From Enemella evansiae (GTDB lineage Bacteria; Actinomycetota; Actinomycetes; Propionibacteriales; Propionibacteriaceae): a stretch of 64,000 bases of DNA. The translations under genes and the position numbers were made by a program. Under the pieces are notes generated by a model that did not search any database, was not told the origin of the DNA, and worked only from the letters and a program-made list of their open reading frames with translations. The DNA lies in the NCBI RefSeq assembly GCF_002250705.1, contig NZ_NMVP01000033.1, positions 1-64,000 on the forward strand. Reading direction: 5' to 3'. Position 1 is the stretch's first letter. Each line of letters starts with the position of its first letter. Shown one piece after another: positions 35,683-43,496 of this stretch.

Positions 35683-36230
35683 CCCGCCTCCTGCAGTCCC
35701 TGGATGTCCGGTGCCTCGCGCAACTTGCCGAGGGCGCGGGCACATGCGCTCTTCACCGTGCCGACCTTGATGCCGAGCGCGGCCGCGGTGTCGGCCTCGC
35801 TGAGGTCCTCCAGGAAGCGGAGCACCACCACTGCGCGTTCCCGGGCGGTCAATCCGGCCAGCGCGGCCCGCACCGACTCCCGGTCCGCGACCGAGGCGGC
35901 CCGATCCGGCCGGTCATCGCCGTCCAGACGGTGCGCGGCCGCCGCGTCCAGCGGTGCCCCGCCCGGGTCGAAGTCGGTGCTCTGCTCCCGCCACGGCCGG
36001 CGCCGCAACCGGTCCCGGTAGTGGTTGACCAGGATCCGCCGGACATAGCTCGTCGGGTCATCGGTGGCCCGGACCCGGTGCCACTTCAGGTACGCCTTCT
36101 CCAGCGCCCCCTGGGTGAGGTCCTCGGCCAACGTGGGGTCACCGCACAGCCCGCGCGCGAACGCGAGCAGCCGCGGCGAACGCTCTCTGACGAACTCCGC
36201 GAACTCGGCATCCCTGTCGGCCCGGGCCAC
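35679..36230 (-). CDS. SigE-family ECF RNA polymerase sigma factor
   Basis: A 183-residue ECF sigma factor of the type labelled SigE family in actinobacteria. Sigma2 spans residues about 8-75 (FAEFVRERSPRLLAFARGLC, AEDLTQGALEKAYLKWHRV, YVRRILVNHYRDRLRRR) and sigma4 residues about 118-175 (LTARERAVVVLRFLEDLSEA then TAAALGIKVGTVKSACARAL). The start GTG 36230 has GGGGAGG close upstream. It is divergent from an SRPBCC gene. The cognate signal is not evident. Confidence 0.9.
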   Translation of the reverse strand: MARADRDAEFAEFVRERSPRLLAFARGLCGDPTLAEDLTQGALEKAYLKWHRVRATDDPTSYVRRILVNHYRDRLRRRPWREQSTDFDPGGAPLDAAAAHRLDGDDRPDRAASVADRESVRAALAGLTARERAVVVLRFLEDLSEADTAAALGIKVGTVKSACARALGKLREAPDIQGLQEAG

Positions 36231-36321
36231 GCACCTCCCCCTCGCTGTCGTTGTCACCTTCCCACACGACACCGGCCACCCCGCGGGTTCCGCGGCGCGC
36301 GGAGAATGTTTGACTGCATCC

Positions 36322-36789
36322 ATGAGCGATGACGCGAAGCAACTGTCCGTGCAGCGCACCATCAATGCGCCCGCCAAGGAGATCTACGAGCTGCTCACCA
36401 ATCCCGAGCGGCACCCCGACATCGACGCCAGCGGGATGGTCCGCTCGGTCGAGCAGGGCGACCGGTTGGAGCAGGTCGGCCAGCAGTTCCGGATGAACAT
36501 GTTCTTCGACCGGATGGGCGGTGACTACCAGATGAGCAATCACGTCACCGGTCTGCAGCCCAACCGGCTCGTCGCCTGGCAGCCCTCGCGGCCAGGGGAC
36601 GAACCGGCCGGCTGGGAATGGATGTATGAGTTGGAGTCCGACGGTTCGGACAGCACCGAGGTCACGCTGACCTACGACTGGAGCAAGGTCACCGACAAGA
36701 AGGTGCTGGAGCGGGTCAAGTTCCCGGTCTTCACCGAACAGCAGCTCGAGGATTCCCTGGCCCAGTTGGCGAGCGCGGTCGGCGGCTGA
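36322..36789 (+). CDS. SRPBCC family protein
   Basis: A 155-residue polyketide-cyclase/dehydrase-like protein: SVQRTINAPAKEIYELLTNP at the start, an internal GDYQMSNHVTGLQPNRLVAW, and TEVTLTYDWSKV before a C-terminal helix. These are the usual SRPBCC strand and helix landmarks for a hydrophobic pocket. ATG 36322 was used; the longer frame from 36064 reads through the sigma gene on the other strand. Ligand unknown. Confidence 0.85.
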   Translation: MSDDAKQLSVQRTINAPAKEIYELLTNPERHPDIDASGMVRSVEQGDRLEQVGQQFRMNMFFDRMGGDYQMSNHVTGLQPNRLVAWQPSRPGDEPAGWEWMYELESDGSDSTEVTLTYDWSKVTDKKVLERVKFPVFTEQQLEDSLAQLASAVGG

Positions 36790-36796
36790 GCGAAAC

Positions 36797-37047
36797 GATG
36801 CCGGCCTGCGGGCCATCGAGGGCTACCTGGCGGCGTACCCCCGGACCGCGGATCTGGACGCACTCACCTCCGCCGAACCGGTCGACTCGGTACGCCTGCT
36901 GCCGGGTTTCGATCCGTGGGTGATGGGCCCCGGTACCACGGACCAGCGGATCATCTCGTCCGATCGGCGGCCGGTGGCGACCAAGGGCACGAACCTGATT
37001 CTGAATGCCGGTGTGGTTTCCGGCAGTTGGCGGTTGAGGGCTTCGAA
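36797..37047 (+). pseudogene. 3' fragment of a winged-helix (HTH_42/AlkZ-like) gene
   Basis: One open frame without a start codon encodes DAGLRAIEGYLAAYPRTADL, then VDSVRLLPGFDPWVMGPGTT and ILNAGVVSGSWRL. The LLPGFDPxxxGPGT segment is typical of the C-terminal half of AlkZ-like DNA glycosylase/winged-helix proteins. The N-terminal two thirds are absent, and the palindromic element at 37049 abuts the 3' side, where the end of the domain should be. It is a relic, not a working gene. Confidence 0.75.
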
Positions 37048-37048
37048 C

Positions 37049-37109
37049 GTTCATCGAGTAGCGGCCCCGGCGGAGCGAAGCGGAGCCGGGGCCGCGTGTC
37101 GAGATGAAC
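37049..37109. repeat. Two-stem palindromic element, CGGCCCCGG variant
   Basis: Outer arms GTTCATC and GATGAAC; inner stem CGGCCCCGG with CCGGGGCCG, different from all other full copies but still fully paired. It joins directly onto the AlkZ-like fragment. Confidence 0.85.
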
Positions 37110-37167
37110 CCGCCACACTCGCCCACAACCGTCACGCGGGATTCACCCGGTTGTCGCCTGGGCTGCC

Positions 37168-37173
37168 TAGCGT
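37168..37173 (+). promoter_or_regulatory. -10 motif TAGCGT of the phosphodiesterase gene
   Basis: TAGCGT ends eight bases before ATG 37182. It fits the leaderless pattern of the window. Confidence 0.45.
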
Positions 37174-37181
37174 ACGGAAGC

Positions 37182-38273
37182 ATGACCACCACCCCCGCCG
37201 CGGCCCGCGTACTCCTCGCCGGCCTCGCCGCGCTCACCCTGACCGTGTCCGCCACCGCGACCGCCTCCGCCGCGCCGGGACCCGAGCCGAAGCGGCAGGT
37301 GCTGCCGCAGAAGACGCAGTTCGACCTGCAGGCCCACCGCGGCGGGATCGGCATGACCACCGAGGAACAGCCCGCCGGTTTCGCCAAGGCCCTCGAGCTC
37401 GGTGTCACCACCCTCGAACTGGACACCCAGGTGACCCGCGACGGCAAGGTCGTCGTCACCCACGACCGGCAGGTGAGCGACATCAAGTGCGCCGACACCG
37501 CTCCGGTCATCCCCGGTGATCCGCAATTTCCCTATGTGGGCAAGTACATCAAGGATCTCAGCCTGGCCCAGATCAAGACGATGAACTGCGGCTTCCAGCA
37601 GCTCCCGGGATTCCCCGAGCAGGAAGTCGTATGGGGCGCCAAGATGGCCGAACTCGCCGATGTCTTCGCCGTCGTCCGCTCGCACAACGCCAAACAGGTG
37701 AAGATGAACATCGAGACCAAGGTCGAGGCCGGCGCCCCCGAACAGACCGCCCCGCGGGAGGTCTTCGTCCGCACCGTGCGCGACGAGATCGCCCGTTCCG
37801 GGTTGGCGAAGCAGGTCACCATCCAGTCCTTCGACTGGGGCTCGCTGAAGCTGATGCACCAGCTCGAGCCGTCCTGGCCGCTGGTCGCGCTCACCAACTA
37901 CGACTTCCTCGAGATCGGCAAGCCCGGCGCGTCCCCCTGGCTCGGCGGGATCGACGTGGACGACTTCGGTGGCAGCTTCGTCCGGGCCGCGGCATCCATC
38001 GAGGGGGTGACCACGCTGTCCCCGAACTACGGGTTCCCGCAGAACGGCAAGGTCGGCGTTCCGGGGTTTCGGATCTATGCGGATCGCGCGATGGTCGCCG
38101 AGGCACACGCGCTCGGGCTGAAGGTGGTGCCGTGGACCGTCGATGACCTGCCGACGGTCGCCGCGCTGATGGACAACGGAGTGGACGGTGTCATCACCGA
38201 CTACCCGAACCGGGTCCGGGCGCTGATGGCCGAGCGTGGGATGCGGTTGCCGAAGGCGTACCCGGCGCGCTGA
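37182..38273 (+). CDS. Secreted glycerophosphodiester phosphodiesterase
   Basis: A 363-residue exported protein. Residues 1-30 are a Sec signal peptide (AARVLLAGLAALTLTVSATA, ending in ASAAPG). The GDPD barrel follows: LQAHRGGIG with the catalytic His, LELDTQVTRDGKVVVTHD with metal-binding Glu/Asp and second His, and VPWTVDDLPTVAALMDNGVD near the end. It cleaves glycerophosphodiesters, possibly from teichoic acids or lipids outside the cell, to salvage glycerol phosphate. Its last 80 bases overlap the 3' end of the next, convergent gene. Confidence 0.92.
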   Translation: MTTTPAAARVLLAGLAALTLTVSATATASAAPGPEPKRQVLPQKTQFDLQAHRGGIGMTTEEQPAGFAKALELGVTTLELDTQVTRDGKVVVTHDRQVSDIKCADTAPVIPGDPQFPYVGKYIKDLSLAQIKTMNCGFQQLPGFPEQEVVWGAKMAELADVFAVVRSHNAKQVKMNIETKVEAGAPEQTAPREVFVRTVRDEIARSGLAKQVTIQSFDWGSLKLMHQLEPSWPLVALTNYDFLEIGKPGASPWLGGIDVDDFGGSFVRAAASIEGVTTLSPNYGFPQNGKVGVPGFRIYADRAMVAEAHALGLKVVPWTVDDLPTVAALMDNGVDGVITDYPNRVRALMAERGMRLPKAYPAR

Positions 38274-38667
38274 GTCGGGTGTTCTGGAAGGCGGCGATCC
38301 GCCAGCCCTGCTCGACGCGGGTGAGGACCAGGGTCTGGATCGAGTCCCGGTCGTCGGCGACCGGCTGGTCGGCGAGCTGGACGGCGCCGGTGCTGACGAT
38401 CACCGCGAGGTCGTCGGTGCGGGTCGGGACCGATTCGATGGCGTCATCGCCGGTGACCATCGTCGAACCGCGGAGTGGGCCGGTGAACAGGAAGCGGTGC
38501 ACCTGTTCGATCTGCTCGCGGCCGGCGAGAAGCCGGCCGTCGAAGGTGACATAGCTGGCGGTCGGGGTGAACAGGTCGGCGTACGCCCGGGCGTCGCCGG
38601 CGTTCCAGGCGCGGCCCAGTTCGCTCAATACGTGCCGCAGGGTCTCGTCGGTGGGTGTGGTGGTCAT
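38194..38667 (-). CDS. SnoaL/NTF2-like (DUF4440) domain protein
   Basis: A 157-residue NTF2-fold protein: LGRAWNAGDARAYADLFTPT, SYVTFDGRLLAGREQIEQVH, FLFTGPLRGS and TLVLTRVEQGWRIAAFQNTR. It fits the SgcJ/EcaC group of small enzymes or binding proteins. The start overlaps the PadR stop by ATGA, so PadR and this gene are co-transcribed. The C-terminal 27 residues (SAPGTPSATASHARPSAP) are low complexity and encoded within the converging phosphodiesterase gene. Confidence 0.82.
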   Translation of the reverse strand: MTTTPTDETLRHVLSELGRAWNAGDARAYADLFTPTASYVTFDGRLLAGREQIEQVHRFLFTGPLRGSTMVTGDDAIESVPTRTDDLAVIVSTGAVQLADQPVADDRDSIQTLVLTRVEQGWRIAAFQNTRLSAPGTPSATASHARPSAPGPGSGSR

Positions 38668-39278
38668 CGCGAATCCTTCTCCGGTTGGGAATCTGGCGTC
38701 AGGCGGGTGATGTCGTCGGACCAGTCGAGGCGGCCGGATTCGAGATCGGCGAGCACGCCCCGCACCCAGTCACGTTGCGATCGGGCGGTGGCGAGTTCGA
38801 ACCGGGCCTCGACCAGCAGCACCGCCGGCAGGGTCGTCGGCGCGTCGGCCAGGTCGGCCTCGGTGGTCTCGATGTGTTCGGTCAGCGCCTCGGCCCGGGC
38901 GCGGAGTGCGGCGGTGGCCCGCCGGGTCGGCAGGCAGGCCAGGAAGGACAGCGCGGCGACGAAGAGGGTGGCGTCGGGGTCGGGTTGGGCCAGCAGCAAT
39001 TCGAGGCGCAGCTGCAGTTCGGCGCTCCCCCGCTCGGTGATCGCGTACACGGTCCGCTCCGGTTTGCCGCTGACCCGCACGGTCTCCACCGGGGTGATGC
39101 TGCCGGTGCGTTGCAGCTTGTCCACCGCGTGGTACATGCTGCGCGGCAGGCCGGTGACGAAGTCCTTGCGGGTCTCGACCATCATCCGCTGCATCTCGTA
39201 GGTGTGCTTCGGCCCGCCGAGCAGCAGCCCGAGCACCGCCAGGCTCACCAGGTCGCGGTCCGCCCTACCGATGCCCAT
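38664..39278 (-). CDS. PadR-family transcriptional regulator
   Basis: A 204-residue regulator with an N-terminal winged helix (LVSLAVLGLLLGGPKHTYEM, LPRSMYHAVDKLQRTGSITP, RTVYAITERGSAEL) and a C-terminal dimerisation helix bundle. PadR proteins repress until a small ligand binds. A 34-base palindrome with nested arms lies 32 bases before ATG 39278, very likely its own operator. The co-transcribed NTF2-like gene is the obvious target. Confidence 0.9.
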   Translation of the reverse strand: MGIGRADRDLVSLAVLGLLLGGPKHTYEMQRMMVETRKDFVTGLPRSMYHAVDKLQRTGSITPVETVRVSGKPERTVYAITERGSAELQLRLELLLAQPDPDATLFVAALSFLACLPTRRATAALRARAEALTEHIETTEADLADAPTTLPAVLLVEARFELATARSQRDWVRGVLADLESGRLDWSDDITRLTPDSQPEKDSR

Positions 39279-39309
39279 GCGCTGCCCCCTCGCTCTCCGG
39301 TGAGAGCCT

Positions 39310-39343
39310 ATAGTGCACATTGCACTAATGCAATACGCACTAT
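39310..39343. promoter_or_regulatory. Nested palindromic operator upstream of padR
   Basis: ATAGTGC pairs with GCACTAT at the ends (7 bases each) and ATTGCA pairs with TGCAAT inside, around CTAA. AT-rich for this genome. It lies between padR and the DUF4260 gene end, so it serves padR only. Confidence 0.75.
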
Positions 39344-39362
39344 GGGCCGATGGAGATCGGAC

Positions 39363-39758
39363 TCAGGCCACCGGCGCGCGACCCCGCACCCACCCCTCCG
39401 CATCGCGCAGCCCATATCCGGCGGCCCGGTCGATGGCGATATGGGTGAGCCACGCCAGCCCGAACAGGAACCAGGGCACGAACACCGCGTGCGCGATCGG
39501 CAGCAGCGACACCACCACCAGGAACAGGATCGGGAGCCAGGCACGATGTGCCAGGCTGTACGCCGGTACGGCCTTGGGCGCCAGCCGGCCCCGGCCAGTC
39601 TCGCGGGGATCGGCTCCGAGCCCAGCCAGGAAGGCCAGGTCCGGCCCGAGCACACCGAACGCCAGCGCCAGCCAGGTCCACCCGCCGTATTTGACCGCCT
39701 CGAAGACCGCGAACGCCAGCACCGCGACTCCAACACTCCCCCACAGCATTCGGATCAT
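39363..39758 (-). CDS. DUF4260-like membrane protein
   Basis: A 131-residue protein with three to four membrane segments (GVAVLAFAVFEAVKYGGWTW, ALAFGVLGPDLAFLAGLG, ILFLVVVSLLPIAHAVFVPW, FGLAWLTHIAIDRAAGYGL). The GPDLAFL and HIAIDRAAGYGL blocks match DUF4260 family proteins, whose function is unknown. It is coupled by TGATG to the F420-type reductase. Confidence 0.78.
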   Translation of the reverse strand: MIRMLWGSVGVAVLAFAVFEAVKYGGWTWLALAFGVLGPDLAFLAGLGADPRETGRGRLAPKAVPAYSLAHRAWLPILFLVVVSLLPIAHAVFVPWFLFGLAWLTHIAIDRAAGYGLRDAEGWVRGRAPVA

Positions 39759-40204
39759 CACGCGGCCCGCTCGGTGATTCGGAACACCGGGTGCGCGGGG
39801 ATGACCGCAGCCAGCTCGGCATCGGTCGAGTCTGCCGTGACCCCCTCGGGAAAGAATCGTCCGACCTCCCAGGCCCACTTCCGCAGGTAGTGGCGCATCG
39901 GTGGCACCGCCTCGGCACCGTGCACCTCCGCGATCTCGTACGCCGTCCGCCGCCGCCCTCGACGCAGCGCCACCTCCCGGTGGTGGCGCGCATTGCGCAC
40001 CCACTGGGTCTGACCGCGGGGCGCGATCAGATAGGTCACCCCGCCGACGGTCATCGGGTTGACCGGTGTACTGAATTCCTTGCCACTCCTGCGTCCGCGG
40101 ACGATCAGCTCCTGGGCGCCGAAAGCACTGATGCCCAGCCGGGACAACCCCTTGATGACCGCATTGAAGAATCGAGTCGCGAAATCGAGCTCACTGGTGA
40201 CCAC
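39758..40204 (-). CDS. Deazaflavin (F420)-dependent nitroreductase-family protein
   Basis: A 148-residue split-barrel protein of the Ddn/DUF385 family: ELIVRGRRSGKEFSTPVNPM, GGVTYLIAPRGQTQWVRNAR and the C-terminal HPVFRIT. These enzymes use reduced cofactor F420 to reduce quinones, nitro compounds or unsaturated carbonyls. GTG 40204 follows GAGGAG. Upstream are two copies of the palindrome AGAGCANNGCTCT, so the operon is likely under a dedicated repressor. Confidence 0.88.
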   Translation of the reverse strand: MVTSELDFATRFFNAVIKGLSRLGISAFGAQELIVRGRRSGKEFSTPVNPMTVGGVTYLIAPRGQTQWVRNARHHREVALRRGRRRTAYEIAEVHGAEAVPPMRHYLRKWAWEVGRFFPEGVTADSTDAELAAVIPAHPVFRITERAA

Positions 40205-40224
40205 GGTTACTCCTCACCGGATTA

Positions 40225-40239
40225 GAGAGCACCGCTCTC
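40225..40239. promoter_or_regulatory. Palindromic operator 1, GAGAGCACCGCTCTC
   Basis: A perfect 6-base arm palindrome around a 3-base centre, 21 bases before GTG 40204. The same AGAGCANNGCTCT core recurs at 40282. Confidence 0.7.
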
Positions 40240-40281
40240 GTTTTGATGAGTCGACTGAACCACGCGGCCGTCCGAGAATCA

Positions 40282-40294
40282 AGAGCATTGCTCT
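40282..40294. promoter_or_regulatory. Palindromic operator 2, AGAGCATTGCTCT
   Basis: Second copy of the core, with centres 56 bases apart. Two sites on one promoter fit a TetR- or MarR-type repressor; the TetR gene at 41072 is the nearest candidate. Confidence 0.7.
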
Positions 40295-40325
40295 CGAATC
40301 TCGCGAATGCCCTGCCAGCACGGAT

Positions 40326-41117
40326 TCAGCGGCGGGCGAGCAACTCACCGATCAACCGGCCGAGCGAGGCGGGATCCTCCGCGTGCGCGAGATGCCCCTG
40401 ATGGGGCAGCAGGACCGTGCGGGCCGACGGCAACCGCTCGGCAACCCGATCGAACGCGGAACCGTAGGGCTCCCCGCCCTGGTTGAGCTCACCGAGAATC
40501 AGTTCGGCATGGACTCCCGACCAGTCGCCGGGGCGGAACTCGTTCAGCGCCGTCAGCTCATCGGCGAGCGGCTCGGCCAGCCGGGCGAGCACCGGCCACG
40601 CAGGACTCGCGCGCAGCTCGGCCACCCGCTTCGGCGGGAACAGTGACACGTCGAGGTTGACGATCTCCACCCGCCGGTCGTTGTCGGCGGCACGCAACGC
40701 GGGCAGCGCGTCCGCACCGAAGGGTGCGAGCACGGGCTCGTAACCCACCACCCTCGTCACCCGGGGATCACCCGCTGCGGCCTCGAGCGCGATCGTCGCG
40801 CCGCAACTCCAGCCCACCAGGGACACCGGTCTGCCCAGTTCGTCGAGCCAGGCGCGCAGATCGGCGACCTCGACCGCCACCGCGTACCCCTTCCCCAGCG
40901 GCCCGCTCGGCGCCCGCCCACGCCGGTTGACGATCAGCACCGGCCGCCCGCCCTCGATCGCATCGACGACCGGCCCGAACGACTCGGCATCGGCCATCAC
41001 CCCGGGGATCACCACGACCGGCGGCCCCTCACCCGCGCGCCACAGCCCATGCAGGCGTACTCCGTCACGCGGTGAGCACCCGAGGACGCCCCCGCGGCTT
41101 CGACCGCGATGCCGCAC
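40326..41117 (-). CDS. Alpha/beta hydrolase, start uncertain
   Basis: A hydrolase-fold protein of about 263 residues. It has GVRLHGLWRAGEGPPVVVIP at the front, LVGWSCGATIALEAA with nucleophile Ser, VVGYEPVLAPFG and a C-terminal LLPHQGHLAHAEDP with the catalytic His. In the conserved frame the only usual start upstream is GTG 41117, which would overlap the first 46 bases of the divergent tetR gene. The real start may be a rare codon nearer 41070. Confidence 0.72.
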   Translation of the reverse strand: MRHRGRSRGGVLGCSPRDGVRLHGLWRAGEGPPVVVIPGVMADAESFGPVVDAIEGGRPVLIVNRRGRAPSGPLGKGYAVAVEVADLRAWLDELGRPVSLVGWSCGATIALEAAAGDPRVTRVVGYEPVLAPFGADALPALRAADNDRRVEIVNLDVSLFPPKRVAELRASPAWPVLARLAEPLADELTALNEFRPGDWSGVHAELILGELNQGGEPYGSAFDRVAERLPSARTVLLPHQGHLAHAEDPASLGRLIGELLARR

Positions 41118-41869
41118 TACTGGCCGCGACCCGGCTCTTCTGGGCGCGTGGTTACGACGGCACCTCACTGGCCGACCTCACCGCGGCGATGGGGATCTCA
41201 CCGTCGAGCTTCTATGCCGCGTTCACCGACAAGCGCACCCTGTTCGCCGAGGCGGTCCAGCACTACATGCAGCGCTACACCGCGATCTACATCGAGGCGG
41301 TGCGCAGCGCGACCGCACGCGAGGCCGCCGAGAAGATCCTCCGCGACTCGGTGGATGAGTTCACCGACACCGAACGGCCAATGAGCTGCCTGGTGGTCAG
41401 CGCCGCGATCCAGGGTGGTCGCGACACCATCGATGTCCGCCAGACGCTGGAAGAGCATCAGCATGCGCTCACCGCGATCCTCACCGAGCGGATCGAACAG
41501 GACCAGACGGCTGGCCGGCTCGACCCCGGCCTGGACCCCGCGGTGCTCACCGACTGGGTGCGTACCCTGTGGGAGGGCTTGTCCAACCAGTCGAACGCGA
41601 GCGTTCCGCGTACCCGGCTGCACCAGATCATCGACCTCGCGATGACCGCCTGGCCAGCCGCCGGGGCGCCCGTACGCTCCCCGGCCGGGGCCGGATCGGG
41701 CCGAGCGCCCCGCGGCCAGCTCAGGCGGGTGCGCCGCCGAAGACACCGACGAGCATCAGCACCCCGCCCATCACGCAGACCACCCCGAGCACCAGCAACG
41801 GGATCCGCAGTGAGCGGTGCACCATCCCCAGCAGCATCACCAGCAACCCGATCGCGAGCAGCTGGTTGA
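41072..41869 (+). CDS. TetR-family transcriptional regulator with extended C-terminus
   Basis: The N-terminal HTH is clear: RGFDRDAALLAATRLFWARG, TSLADLTAAMGISPSSFYAA and FTDKRTLFAEAV. The ligand domain runs to about residue 197 (LHQIIDLAMTAWPA), the usual length. The frame then continues 68 residues in Arg/Pro/Ser-rich sequence antisense to the small membrane protein gene, so the native stop has probably been lost or is masked by a frameshift. It is divergent from the hydrolase gene and may regulate it or the F420-type operon. Confidence 0.82.
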   Translation: MSTRGRPRGFDRDAALLAATRLFWARGYDGTSLADLTAAMGISPSSFYAAFTDKRTLFAEAVQHYMQRYTAIYIEAVRSATAREAAEKILRDSVDEFTDTERPMSCLVVSAAIQGGRDTIDVRQTLEEHQHALTAILTERIEQDQTAGRLDPGLDPAVLTDWVRTLWEGLSNQSNASVPRTRLHQIIDLAMTAWPAAGAPVRSPAGAGSGRAPRGQLRRVRRRRHRRASAPRPSRRPPRAPATGSAVSGAPSPAASPATRSRAAG

Positions 41870-41972
41870 CGAAGAAGGCCGCAATGGCCAGCAGCACCCA
41901 GAGCACCACCCCGGCCAGCCGAAGATAGGACTTCGGCCGGCCGCGTACCGACGATTCAGTGGGCCGACTCAT
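41721..41972 (-). CDS. Small two-to-three-helix membrane protein, 83 residues
   Basis: It has a short polar start (MSRPTESSVRGRPKSYLRL) and hydrophobic segments LAGVVLWVLLAIAAFFVNQL, LAIGLLVMLLGMV and LLVLGVVCVMGGVLMLVGVF. No known family recognised. The hydrophobic pattern on this strand and the low-complexity translation of the opposite strand show this is the coding strand for 41721-41869. It is 16 bases from the gltD end. Confidence 0.68.
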   Translation of the reverse strand: MSRPTESSVRGRPKSYLRLAGVVLWVLLAIAAFFVNQLLAIGLLVMLLGMVHRSLRIPLLVLGVVCVMGGVLMLVGVFGGAPA

Positions 41973-41988
41973 GCCGCGAGCGTACGCC

Positions 41989-43455
41989 TCAGACGACCAG
42001 CGGGCGCTCGTGGGGCATGATCGGCTTGGGCAGCTTGGTGTCCCCGGTGAGATACCAGTCCACCCCGGCGGCGCAGGAGCGGCCCTCGGCGATCGCCCAG
42101 ACGATCAGCGACTGGCCACGGCCGGCGTCGCCGGCGACGAAGACGCCCGGCTTGGAGGTCTCGTAGTGCTCGCTGCGGGCGATGTTGCCGCGCGCGTCGA
42201 GCTCCAGCCCGAACTCCTCCACCAGGCCACCGCGCTCCGGGCCGGTGAAGCCCATCGCCAACAGCACCAGCTGCGCGGGGATCTCGCGTTCACTGCTCTC
42301 GATCGGGTTGAACTTCCCGTCCACCTGCTCGACCTCGGTCAACCGCAGCGCGGCCACATTGCCCGACCCGTCGTCGACGAATTCGGTGGTGTTGACCGCG
42401 AAGATCCGCTCGCCGCCCTCCTCGTGTGCCGAGGACACCCGATAGATCATCGGGTAGGTCGGCCAGGGCTGGTTCTCCGGACGGTCCTCGCCCGGCTGCG
42501 GCATGATCTCCAGCTGGGTGATCGAGCGGGCCTGCTGCCGGATCGAGGTGCCCAGGCAGTCGGCACCGGTGTCGCCGCCGCCGATGATCACCACGTCCTT
42601 GCCGGTGGCGAGGATCTGGTTCTCGACCTCCTCACCGAGCGCGGCGCGGTTGGCCTGCGGCAGGAAGTCCATCGCCTGATGGATTCCGCCGAGTTCGCGG
42701 CCGGGGATCGGCAGATCCCGCGCCACGGTCGACCCGATCGCCAGCACCACCGCGTCATAGCGCTTCAGCAGCTCATCACCGGTGATGTCGGTGCCGACGT
42801 CGACACCGGAGCGGAAGATGGTGCCCTCGTTGCGCATCTGCCGCAGCCGCCGGTCGAGCACCTCCTTCTCCATCTTGAACTCGGGGATGCCGTAACGCAG
42901 CAGGCCACCCGGTGCGTCGGCGCGCTCGTAGACCGCGACGGTGTGCCCCTCGCGGGTCAACTGCTGGGCGGCGGCCAACCCGGCCGGGCCGGAGCCGATC
43001 ACCGCAACCGTCTTGTTGGTATGCCATTCCGGCAACTGGGCCTTCACATTGCGGTTGTCCCAGCCGCGGTCGGCGATCGCCACCTCGACGTTCTTGATCG
43101 TCACCGGCGGGGAGTTGATGCCCACCACGCAGGCGGTCTCGCACGGCGCCGGGCAGAGCCGCCCGGTGAACTCGGGGAAGTTGTTGGTGGCATGCAAGCG
43201 GTCCAGCGCATCGGTCCAGTCGTTGCGGTAGACCAGATCGTTCCACTCCGGGATCAGGTTGCCCAGCGGGCAGCCCTGGTGGCAGAACGGGATACCGCAG
43301 TCCATGCAGCGGCTGGCCTGCTCGGTGATGATCGGCAGCAGCGCCTTGCCCGGTCCACCGGGATAGACCTCCTGCCAGTCGTTCACCCGCTCGGCGATCG
43401 GGCGGCGTTCGGCCAGTTCTCTGTCGTGCTTGAGGAATCCGCGGGGGTCAGCCAT
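41989..43455 (-). CDS. gltD: Glutamate synthase (NADPH) small subunit GltD
   Basis: A 488-residue flavoprotein that passes electrons from NADPH to GltB. The N-terminal Cys clusters for two 4Fe-4S centres are CMDCGIPFCHQGCPLGN and LCPAPCETACVVGIN. The FAD loop is VAVIGSGPAGLAAAQQL and the NADPH loop VVIIGGGDTGADCLGTS. It follows gltB by 41 bases in the usual order for actinobacteria. ATG 43455. Confidence 0.96.
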   Translation of the reverse strand: MADPRGFLKHDRELAERRPIAERVNDWQEVYPGGPGKALLPIITEQASRCMDCGIPFCHQGCPLGNLIPEWNDLVYRNDWTDALDRLHATNNFPEFTGRLCPAPCETACVVGINSPPVTIKNVEVAIADRGWDNRNVKAQLPEWHTNKTVAVIGSGPAGLAAAQQLTREGHTVAVYERADAPGGLLRYGIPEFKMEKEVLDRRLRQMRNEGTIFRSGVDVGTDITGDELLKRYDAVVLAIGSTVARDLPIPGRELGGIHQAMDFLPQANRAALGEEVENQILATGKDVVIIGGGDTGADCLGTSIRQQARSITQLEIMPQPGEDRPENQPWPTYPMIYRVSSAHEEGGERIFAVNTTEFVDDGSGNVAALRLTEVEQVDGKFNPIESSEREIPAQLVLLAMGFTGPERGGLVEEFGLELDARGNIARSEHYETSKPGVFVAGDAGRGQSLIVWAIAEGRSCAAGVDWYLTGDTKLPKPIMPHERPLVV

Positions 43456-43496
43456 GGTACGCCTCCATCTCGTCTCGGCGTGGGGTGGTGGTGGGA

